The notes under the pieces: generated by a model
What the model saw: only the letters and a program-made list of their open reading frames with translations
Told to the model about the DNA's origin: nothing
Databases searched by the model: none
Source: Eubacteriales bacterium
GTDB taxonomy: Bacteria; Bacillota; Clostridia; Lachnospirales; Lachnospiraceae
DNA length: 64,000 bases
NCBI GenBank assembly: GCA_030536555.1
Contig: JAUNPU010000017.1
Location: 1 to 64,000 of the forward strand
Direction: 5' to 3'
In this document: positions 57,952 through 64,000 of the stretch, piece after piece
Layout of the letters: each line of letters starts with the position of its first letter
Position numbering within the stretch: position 1 is the stretch's first letter
Translations under genes and position numbers: made by a program

Positions 57952-58140
57952 TTATGATGCGTGGTATTTGGCATGGTACGGATAGTGGGAGATGGAAGCT
58001 GAATCTGGACGGTCCTCCGAAAGCTTTGCAAATCCATTGGACTGATCCTGATCATTCAGAAACCGGTCCAGATGATCAGCCATGCGATAACCCAGTAAAA
58101 ACAGCCCGATCACAGTAATAAGTAATAATGCTGCCGTCAT
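57952..58140 (-). CDS. Small single-pass membrane protein, unknown function
   Basis: A 62-residue protein with one N-terminal membrane helix (AALLLITVIGLFLLGYRMADHL) and a polar tail ending HAKYHAS. AAAGGAAGTGATTGT-ATG gives a good start. It is transcribed away from the KdpD-like kinase gene, and the 250-bp gap between them carries two mirrored 11-bp direct repeats. A role in ion transport or sensing, like KdpF-type peptides, is possible but only guessed from context. Confidence 0.65.
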   Translation of the reverse strand: MTAALLLITVIGLFLLGYRMADHLDRFLNDQDQSNGFAKLSEDRPDSASISHYPYHAKYHAS

Positions 58141-58235
58141 ACAATCACTTCCTTTCCCTTATTGAGACACTTCTTCTTTGTAATTTTATTATAAAACATG
58201 TGGTATAAGTTTGGGATTGGGGTTTCGGGTATGAT

Positions 58236-58301
58236 ATTAAGATGTCATTAAGGCGGAAGGAGAAGCCGTGGACCGGCGGGCAATCTTAATGCAATCTTAA
58301 T
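58236..58301. promoter_or_regulatory. Mirrored 11-bp direct repeats, probable response-regulator sites
   Basis: ATTAAG at 58236-58241 and 58247-58252, and CTTAAT at 58285-58290 and 58296-58301. Each pair has the 11-bp period typical of OmpR/PhoB/KdpE tandem sites, and the two pairs point in opposite directions, one toward each divergent gene. The regulator encoded at 60351 is the obvious candidate. Confidence 0.6.
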
Positions 58302-58393
58302 ATGAAATAGACCTGCAAACAGGGGAAGACATGGTATACTGGTGTCAGAGAGCGGGAGAATCCCTGCAGCAATGTGAGGAAGGAGGAAGACAG

Positions 58394-60358
58394 ATGGCGG
58401 GAAATGAGAGGGAGGAGCATATCCTTGTGTGCCTGTCCTCCTCCCCTACCAACGGGAAGATTATCCGGATCGCGGCGCGGATGGCTGAAGTGTACCGGGG
58501 GACATTTACGGCGCTGTTTGTGGAGACGCCGGACTACAAGGTGATGAGCGAGGAGAACAAGAACCGCCTGCGGGAAAATACGCTGCTGGCGGAGCGCCTG
58601 GGAGCCACGGTGGAGACGGTGTACGGCGATGATATTCCGTTTCAGATCGCGGAATTTACCCGGCTGGCAGGTGTCACGAAGGTGGTCATGGGGCGGCAGA
58701 ACATCCAGCGGAAATACTTCTGGAGCAAGCCCTCCCTGACGGAGCAGCTGATCAGTCTGGCACCGGAGCTGGACATCCACATTATTCCGGACGGAAATGT
58801 GTCCCGGTACCGGTCGCGGAAGCTTTACCGGACAGAGCAGCTGGTGCGGGCGGATGATGTGGCAAAGAGCGTGCTGCTTCTGGCGGCAGCCACGGCTGTG
58901 GGCATGATTTTCCGGAAAATGGAGCTGACGGACTCCAATATCGTTATGGTCTACATTATCGGCGTGCTGCTGACGGCGGTGGTCACCTCACGAAAATGGT
59001 ACAGCCTTGTGATGTCCGTGGTGAGCGTGCTGGCATTTAACTATTTTTTTACGGTGCCTTATTTTACATTGAAGGCGTACAGTGATGATTATCCGGTGAC
59101 ATTTCTGACCATGTTTCTGACGGCGTTTATCACCAGTACCCTGGCAGGCCGGATGAAGCAGCAGATGAAGCAGGCGTCGGAGGCGGCGTACCGCACCAAG
59201 ATCCTGCTGGAGACCAACCAGATGATCCAGAAGAAGAGCGACGAGCAGGAAATGGTATCGGTAGTGGCGAATCAGCTGGTGAAGCTTCTGAAGCGGGACA
59301 TTCTGTTCTACCCGGTGGAGAAGGGGCGGCTTGGGGAGGCGGTGGTCTATCCCCTGGGCGAAGAGCCGCAGAACCCGGAGAATACCGGGGCAGATGAGCG
59401 GGCGGTGGCGGAGCTGGTATATCAGACCAGCCACCATGCGGGAGCGACCACAGATACGAGAAGCGACGCCCGGTGTCTGTATTTGGCAATCCGTGCCGGT
59501 GAGAAGGCACAGGGAGTCATCGGCATTCCCATTTCCGGGGAGCCGCTGGAGACCTTTGAGAACAGTATTACCCTGTCGATTCTGGGCGAGTGTGCCCTGG
59601 CACTGGAGAAGGAAAAGGCGCTCCGGGAGCGGGAGGAGACGGCGCTGCTGGCGAAAAATGAGCAGCTTCGTGCCAATCTGCTGCGGTCCATTTCCCACGA
59701 TCTGAGGACGCCGCTGACCACCATTTCCGGAAATGCCGGAATCCTGCTTGCCAATGCGGACGATATGGACCGGGCAAGCCGCAGGCAGCTCTATGCCAAT
59801 ATTTACGATGATTCCCTGTGGCTCATCAATCTGGTGGAGAATCTGCTGTCAGTTACCAGGATCGAGGACGGGACCATGAAGCTGCACCTGTCCACGGAGC
59901 TGGTAGACGAGATGGTGCAGGAGGCACTGCAGCATGTGAATCAGCGAAAGAAGGATCACAGGATCGTGCTGAACGAGTCGGAGGATTTTCTGCTGGTAAA
60001 GGTAGATGCCCGGCTGGTGATGCAGGTCATTATCAATATCGTGGATAATGCGGTCAAGTATACGCCGCCGGGCTCCGAGATTCACATCACCACATATCGT
60101 CAGCAGGGACAGGTGGTGGTGGAGATTGCCGACAACGGCGAGGGCATCCCGGATGAGGCGAAAGCGAAGATATTTGAGCGTTTTTACATTGTGGAGAAAG
60201 GCGTGGTGGACAGCCGGAGAAGCCTTGGGCTGGGGCTGTCCCTGTGCAAAGCGATTATTACAGCACATGGCGGTACCATTGAGGTGCGGGACAACCAGCC
60301 CAAGGGCTCGGTGTTCCGGTTCACACTGCCGGAAGAGGAGGTAAGATTACGTGAATAA
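58394..60358 (+). CDS. KdpD-like sensor histidine kinase without the N-terminal KdpD domain
   Basis: A 654-residue kinase. Domains in order: universal-stress-protein-like domain (HILVCLSSSPTNGKIIRIAAR, residues about 10-130), DUF4118 with four membrane helices (about 155-245), GAF-like domain (about 280-410), HisKA with the phospho-His in SISHDLRTPL, and HATPase with NIVDNAVKYT, ADNGEGIP and GLGLSLCKAI. Full KdpD has an extra 200-residue Walker-type domain in front, which is absent. No kdpABC is in the window. In S. aureus KdpD the USP domain binds c-di-AMP. GGAAGGAGGAAGACAG precedes the ATG. Confidence 0.9.
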   Translation: MAGNEREEHILVCLSSSPTNGKIIRIAARMAEVYRGTFTALFVETPDYKVMSEENKNRLRENTLLAERLGATVETVYGDDIPFQIAEFTRLAGVTKVVMGRQNIQRKYFWSKPSLTEQLISLAPELDIHIIPDGNVSRYRSRKLYRTEQLVRADDVAKSVLLLAAATAVGMIFRKMELTDSNIVMVYIIGVLLTAVVTSRKWYSLVMSVVSVLAFNYFFTVPYFTLKAYSDDYPVTFLTMFLTAFITSTLAGRMKQQMKQASEAAYRTKILLETNQMIQKKSDEQEMVSVVANQLVKLLKRDILFYPVEKGRLGEAVVYPLGEEPQNPENTGADERAVAELVYQTSHHAGATTDTRSDARCLYLAIRAGEKAQGVIGIPISGEPLETFENSITLSILGECALALEKEKALREREETALLAKNEQLRANLLRSISHDLRTPLTTISGNAGILLANADDMDRASRRQLYANIYDDSLWLINLVENLLSVTRIEDGTMKLHLSTELVDEMVQEALQHVNQRKKDHRIVLNESEDFLLVKVDARLVMQVIINIVDNAVKYTPPGSEIHITTYRQQGQVVVEIADNGEGIPDEAKAKIFERFYIVEKGVVDSRRSLGLGLSLCKAIITAHGGTIEVRDNQPKGSVFRFTLPEEEVRLRE

Positions 60359-61049
60359 ACCACTTGTTTTAGTTGTCGAGGACGATGCGGCGATCTGCAA
60401 CCTGATTGCCACAACCCTGGGAACACACAATTACAAATACAGGACAGCGGCGGACGGCGAGACAGCCATTCTGGAGGCGGCGTCCCACAATCCGGAGGTG
60501 GTGCTTCTGGATCTGGGGCTGCCGGACATGGACGGGGTGGAGGTCATCCGGAAGATCCGCACCTGGTCCACCATGCCGATCATTGTCATCAGCGCCCGCA
60601 GCGAGGAGACGGACAAGATCGAGGCGCTGGACGCGGGTGCCGATGATTACCTGACGAAGCCATTTTCCGTGGAGGAGCTGCTGGCAAGGCTGCGGGTCAC
60701 CTTCCGGCGGTTAAGCTACTCGGCGGCCGGCGGCGAGGCGGACAGCTCCGTATTTGAAAATGGCGATCTGCGGATTGACTATGCGTCCTGCTGTGTATTT
60801 CTAAATGAGACGGAGCTGCACCTGACTCCCATCGAGTACAAGCTTCTGTGTCTGCTGGCGAAGAACGCAGGCAAGGTGCTGACTCATTCCTACATTACCA
60901 GAGAGGTCTGGGGCAGCTCGTGGGACAATGATGTGGCATCCCTGCGGGTGTTCATGGCGACCCTGCGCAAGAAGATCGAGAAGGATCCGTCCAATCCACA
61001 GTATATACAGACCCATGTGGGGATCGGGTATCGGATGCTGCGGGTGTAA
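60351..61049 (+). CDS. KdpE-like OmpR/PhoB-family response regulator
   Basis: A 232-residue two-domain regulator. The receiver has VVEDDAAICN, the phospho-acceptor Asp in VVLLDLGLPDMDG and Lys in LTKPF; the winged helix has LTPIEYKLLCLLAKNAGKVL and HVGIGYRML. It overlaps the kinase gene by eight bases, so the two are made together. Likely targets are the 11-bp repeats at 58236-58301 and potassium transport genes elsewhere. Confidence 0.93.
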   Translation: MNKPLVLVVEDDAAICNLIATTLGTHNYKYRTAADGETAILEAASHNPEVVLLDLGLPDMDGVEVIRKIRTWSTMPIIVISARSEETDKIEALDAGADDYLTKPFSVEELLARLRVTFRRLSYSAAGGEADSSVFENGDLRIDYASCCVFLNETELHLTPIEYKLLCLLAKNAGKVLTHSYITREVWGSSWDNDVASLRVFMATLRKKIEKDPSNPQYIQTHVGIGYRMLRV

Positions 61050-61214
61050 AATCGGAGGGATGAAAGGGAGATGCGGATACTTGACGGGAGATATCCGGAC
61101 GTGGTATTATGCATATCATGGCTGTGTTTTGGACGCTGCAGAGGGCAGCGGATGACAGGCTGCTCAGAACTGATGAAGCGAATGGACAGCTGCGAGATAA
61201 GAGGTGAGACATAT

Positions 61215-62096
61215 ATGCATAGATTTTTGCGAAGTGTAGGATTTTCCACATACCAGAAGAAGAGAGAGATTGAGAAGATGCTGGCGGAGTTAGAGGGGAC
61301 CGCGGTGCGCCGTCGGATTCAGATCGACCCGGAGACGAATCTCACGGAGCTGCGCGCCGAGGTGGCACCGGGAATGGGCATCGTGATGGCAGGTGAGACC
61401 GATGAGAACGGCGTATTTCGCCGGGAGTATTATTACCCCTATCTGGAAGGTTCGGATGCGTCCTCGGATGCAGACTGCTCCATCCAGCGTCATGCGGAGA
61501 AGGAGACCTATGCAGGACTTCTGGACGAGTACCGGGTGGGAATCTCGCTGATCTTCTATCTGGACAATGCCTTTGAATACCGGGAGCGGAAGCTGGACCG
61601 CGCCTCCAGAAAGTCCAAATCCGTCAAGCTGACCGGGCTGGCGCTGGAGGGCAAGATTCTGCTTCCTCTTCATAAGACCAGAAAGCAGATTGAGATGGCG
61701 AAGGTCGCCACGAAGAATCATAACAGTCTGCTGGAAGCGGCGAAAAAGGGCGACGAGGACGCCATGGAGACCCTGACCGTGGAGGACATCGACATGTACT
61801 CCCAGATATCCAGGCGTGTGATGAAGGAGGATATCTACTCCATCGTGGATTCCAGCTTTATGCCCTGCGGCATCGAGTGCGACCAGTATGCGGTGATCGG
61901 TGAGATCGTGAAGGTCGAGGTGAAGGAGAACCGCTTCACTAAGGAAGAGGTCTATGACCTGACCTTAGACTGCAACGATATGGTGTTCCACGTGGGGATC
62001 GGAAAGCGGGATCTTCTGGGCGAGCCGAAGGTCGGCCGCCGGTTCAAGGGCCAGATCTGGATGCTGGGTGTGGTAGAATTTGAAGATCAGACTTGA
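61215..62096 (+). CDS. DUF3881 family protein
   Basis: A 293-residue cytosolic protein starting MHRFLRSVGFSTYQKKREIEK, the DUF3881 pattern found widely in Lachnospiraceae. No catalytic motif or membrane segment is seen. I start at 61215 because AGGTGAG stands just upstream; the frame stays open further up without support. It follows the response regulator by 165 bp. Function unknown. Confidence 0.82.
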   Translation: MHRFLRSVGFSTYQKKREIEKMLAELEGTAVRRRIQIDPETNLTELRAEVAPGMGIVMAGETDENGVFRREYYYPYLEGSDASSDADCSIQRHAEKETYAGLLDEYRVGISLIFYLDNAFEYRERKLDRASRKSKSVKLTGLALEGKILLPLHKTRKQIEMAKVATKNHNSLLEAAKKGDEDAMETLTVEDIDMYSQISRRVMKEDIYSIVDSSFMPCGIECDQYAVIGEIVKVEVKENRFTKEEVYDLTLDCNDMVFHVGIGKRDLLGEPKVGRRFKGQIWMLGVVEFEDQT

Positions 62097-62121
62097 CGAT
62101 GTTGGATTTTTTGCATATAAT
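62093..62121 (+). promoter_or_regulatory. Promoter of the tRNA-Arg genes
   Basis: TTGACG (62093-62098) and TATAAT (62116-62121) with 17-bp spacing; the -35 overlaps the DUF3881 stop codon. The broken tRNA begins 12 bp after the -10. Confidence 0.8.
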
Positions 62122-62132
62122 AGGAACTGCAC

Positions 62133-62205
62133 GTTTCTGTAGCTCAGCAGGATAGAGCGTCCGCCTCCTAAGCGGTAGATGGTTCGAGTCTAAATTAGGA
62201 AAACA
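62133..62205 (+). pseudogene. Degenerate tRNA-Arg (anticodon CCU) copy
   Basis: The 5' part is intact: acceptor strand GTTTCTG, TA, D-arm GCTCAGCAGGATAGAGC, anticodon arm CCGCCTCCTAAGCGG. After GGTTCGAGTC the expected T-stem and acceptor 3' strand are missing; the sequence runs into TAAATTAGGAAAAC. The acceptor cannot pair, so it is a 3'-truncated tRNA gene. It stands directly behind the promoter, 20 bp before an intact tRNA-Arg of the same anticodon. Confidence 0.65.
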
Positions 62206-62224
62206 AGTTCATATTTTTACAAAT

Positions 62225-62301
62225 GTCCACGTAGCTCAGCTGGATAGAGCACACGCCTCCTAAGCGTGGGGTCGGAGGTTCAAATCCTCTCGTGGACGCC
62301 A
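62225..62301 (+). tRNA. tRNA-Arg (anticodon CCU)
   Basis: Acceptor GTCCACG (62225-62231) pairs perfectly with CGTGGAC (62291-62297); discriminator G 62298 and encoded CCA 62299-62301. The anticodon loop is CTCCTAA, the T-arm GGAGGTTCAAATCCTC. It reads AGG codons. Its 3' end borders the integrase end of a mobile element, so it is the probable attachment gene. Confidence 0.95.
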
Positions 62302-62310
62302 GTAAACAAC

Positions 62311-62349
62311 GCTGTAAGCCTTTGTTTTCAAGGGTTTGCAGCTTTTTTT
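62311..62349 (+). terminator. Terminator after tRNA-Arg
   Basis: GCTGTAAGCC (62311-62320) pairs with GGTTTGCAGC (62333-62342, two G-U) and is followed by T7. Confidence 0.8.
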
Positions 62350-62424
62350 GTTATGCCGCAAACCTTAGACAAAACCATCTGCCGATAGTTGAGGTTGAAT
62401 TTATTGTTTATGCGTTACGGTTAA

Positions 62425-62490
62425 TTTCTTGCTAATAGGAAACGAACAAAAATGGAGGGCTTGCTAAGAAAAATGGACTTCTTGCTAATT
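62425..62490. repeat. Repeated CTTGCTAA sites, probable integrase arm-binding sites
   Basis: TTCTTGCTAAT at about 62426-62436, GGCTTGCTAAG at 62458-62468 and TTCTTGCTAAT at 62479-62489. The last two are each preceded by AAAAATGGA (62448-62456 and 62469-62477), giving a 21-bp period. They lie between the tRNA 3' end and the integrase gene, where tyrosine integrases of mobile elements bind their arm sites. Confidence 0.6.
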
Positions 62491-62497
62491 TGAGATT

Positions 62498-63889
62498 TTA
62501 GCCTGCTCTCTGGGCAGAGAGCAGGGCTGCCAAAGTATTTGCGAGCTCCGGCGATTTCTGAAGCTGTTCCACCAACGCTGCCAGGTCTAAGGTCTGTGCC
62601 TGAGGCTTTTCCGGTTCCTGTGGAGGTTTCACATTCCGCAGATCAGGATTAGCATAAAAGGCACTTTCAAACTTCTGGGCGTTGATCTTGCGGTCCTCGT
62701 CAAGGATACGGGCGTACACTTTTGTAATCATATCAATTTCAGCGTGCCCCGTGTCTCCCTGGGTGGCTTTCAGATCGCCGTGATTGAGTTTGAGCTTATA
62801 GGTGGTGCTGGAATGTCTGAGAGAGTGGAAAACCACATTAGGCAGTCCGGCTTTTTCTTTCAGCAGAGAAAATTCTTTCTCTATAATCCGATTTTCACAG
62901 GGACGCCCGTTAGGCAGGGCAACCACTAAATCGAAGTTCTGGTATTCATCACCGAGGAAGCTCTTTAACTCGTCCTGTGCCTTTTTCCATTCACGGAGGA
63001 TATAGGCAACGGTTTTCGGCAGCCAGACTTTTCTCTCACTTGATTTTGTTTTCGGTTTCTTCAAGATCAGTCTGGTGCTGGTGTTTGGCATAAGCGGAGT
63101 GAAGATATAGAAAATATCTTTTTCTCCCAACATCTCAATGGCCTGCTTAGAAGCCCGCGTCAGTTCTGCCTCGATATATACATAGGCATTGTCAGCCGCT
63201 ATGTTTTCATCTTCAATGTGAACATTCTTCCAGGTCAAACCGAGAATTTCACCCATCCTCAAAGAACACGCAAATGCAAGGTTCATAGCAACATACAATT
63301 TACTGTCGGTACACTGGTCCAGAGCGATACGGATGGTATCAGCGTCCCAGATGTCGCGTTTCTTGTACTCTGTTTTGGGTAATACGGTATTCTCAAAAGG
63401 ATTTTTGCCGATAAGCTCCCAGCGGACCGCCTGCTTAAATGCGCAGCGGAGAAGTTTGATAATCTTCTCAATGGTCTGGTTGGAAACAAACTCGGTTCGG
63501 GCTTTCCGGTTTCTTTTGGAAACGGGATGGGTCTTTTGCAAGGTCTGAATATACTTGTCCACTACACGGGGAGTAATTGCCTGTACCTCCATATCACCGA
63601 TAATCGGATTGATATAGTTGGCAATCAGGGCAGTCTGACCGTCATACATAGACACGCCCCATTTTTTCTCTCCATAGGTGGAAACAAAATCATACAGGAA
63701 ATCAGATACTTTCTGATTGTTCGGAGGGAGGAAAGTCCCATTGTTCTGCTGGTTCTCCACCTCCGCCTTTCGTTTCAGAGCCTCTTTGTGGGTATGCCAT
63801 GTTTCCCACTTCTGTTTGGTCTCTCCATTTTCGTCAATATAGTTGTAAACAACAGAATATGCTTTCTTGCGTTTGATAATAGATGCCAT
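62498..63889 (-). CDS. Tyrosine recombinase/integrase of a mobile element
   Basis: A 463-residue site-specific integrase. An N-terminal arm-binding domain (about 1-55) and a SAM-like core-binding domain (about 60-165) precede the catalytic domain with Arg211 (SLRMGEILGL), FHSLRHSSTT, GHAEIDMITKVY (His and the nucleophile Tyr). The last 50 residues are Pro/Gln/Ala-rich. It points toward tRNA-Arg with 197 bp between, as in integrative elements of the Tn916/phage type. The element extends beyond the right edge. Confidence 0.93.
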   Translation of the reverse strand: MASIIKRKKAYSVVYNYIDENGETKQKWETWHTHKEALKRKAEVENQQNNGTFLPPNNQKVSDFLYDFVSTYGEKKWGVSMYDGQTALIANYINPIIGDMEVQAITPRVVDKYIQTLQKTHPVSKRNRKARTEFVSNQTIEKIIKLLRCAFKQAVRWELIGKNPFENTVLPKTEYKKRDIWDADTIRIALDQCTDSKLYVAMNLAFACSLRMGEILGLTWKNVHIEDENIAADNAYVYIEAELTRASKQAIEMLGEKDIFYIFTPLMPNTSTRLILKKPKTKSSERKVWLPKTVAYILREWKKAQDELKSFLGDEYQNFDLVVALPNGRPCENRIIEKEFSLLKEKAGLPNVVFHSLRHSSTTYKLKLNHGDLKATQGDTGHAEIDMITKVYARILDEDRKINAQKFESAFYANPDLRNVKPPQEPEKPQAQTLDLAALVEQLQKSPELANTLAALLSAQRAG

Positions 63890-63913
63890 ATACGATCTTC
63901 CTTTCTTCGTTCG

Positions 63914-64000
63914 TTAGAACGCCTGGGCGTCTAACCATTCATCAAATGACTTTTTGGAAATTCGTATGGCGTTACCAACACGCACAGTTTTGAAATGTCC
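63914..64000 (-). CDS. Excisionase-like DNA-binding protein (partial, continues past the edge)
   Basis: The last 28 residues are visible on the minus strand: GHFKTVRVGNAIRISKKSF then DEWLDAQAF and a stop at 63914-63916. This is the end of an Xis/MerR-like winged helix (VGxxxRIxKxxFxxWL) as found just upstream of integrase genes in Tn916-type elements. It lies 24 bp before the integrase start. Confidence 0.75.
   Translation of the reverse strand, partial: GHFKTVRVGNAIRISKKSFDEWLDAQAF

Noticed and set aside
61071..61214. Upstream extension of the DUF3881 protein by 48 residues
   Set aside because: No ribosome site is present and the family starts at MHRFLRSVGF; the segment is probably spacer after the response regulator.

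Overview
The window reads as the replication-origin neighbourhood of a Gram-positive anaerobe of the family Lachnospiraceae (Clostridia). This is inferred from the order rpmH-rnpA-yidD-yidC-khpB-mnmE-mnmG-rsmG-parA-parB on one side of dnaA and dnaN-S4-recF-gyrB-gyrA on the other, from the lineage-typical DUF4446 and DUF3881 proteins, and from fermentation genes (AdhE, iron-sulfur serine dehydratase, two-subunit fumarase, aspartase, glutamate dehydrogenase). The genus cannot be fixed from the sequence alone.

1-11.7 kb, mostly minus strand: tandem rRNA-type promoters that fire out of the left edge, a tRNA-Ser(GCU), then plsC, fumarase beta and alpha, gyrA, gyrB, recF, an S4 protein, dnaN and dnaA. 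A two-part oriC lies on both sides of dnaA. 11.7-25.5 kb, plus strand: ribosomal protein L34, RNase P protein, membrane insertase, tRNA modification, rsmG and the parAB module with two perfect parS sites. A 0.9-kb stretch after rsmG has no gene but carries two inverted, diverged copies of a structured element around a 59-bp tandem repeat. 25.6-33.3 kb: an XRE regulator, adhE with a Rex-like operator, a BspA-type leucine-rich-repeat protein, a PadR-controlled HAAS/SEDS-like membrane fusion, and an orphan antitoxin behind a toxin remnant.

33.3-45 kb: a polar amino-acid ABC transporter, a GntR-controlled sugar ABC transporter without its own ATPase but with an MBL hydrolase and an inositol-phosphatase-like enzyme, serine dehydratase, and a ketopantoate-reductase-like gene. 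45-62 kb: an EamA exporter, two ABC-F proteins, a LacI-DHDPS-Nramp-like cluster, an HPr-like protein without its phosphorylation sites, aspartase, glutamate dehydrogenase, and a KdpD-like kinase with its regulator. 62-64 kb: a broken and an intact tRNA-Arg(CCU), followed by the integrase/excisionase end of an integrated mobile element that runs off the right edge.

The most unusual signals are non-coding: two copies (44.8-45.04 kb and 56.01-56.28 kb) of a mirror-symmetric array of eight TTGGAYAAT boxes with almost fixed spacing, and the paired structured element at 19.35-20.13 kb, whose helices differ in sequence but keep their pairing. Among proteins, several family members have lost key residues: an alpha/beta hydrolase without its histidine, an HPr without its phosphorylatable residues, an Nramp without the metal-binding aspartate, and a SEDS-like protein with Asp changed to Asn.
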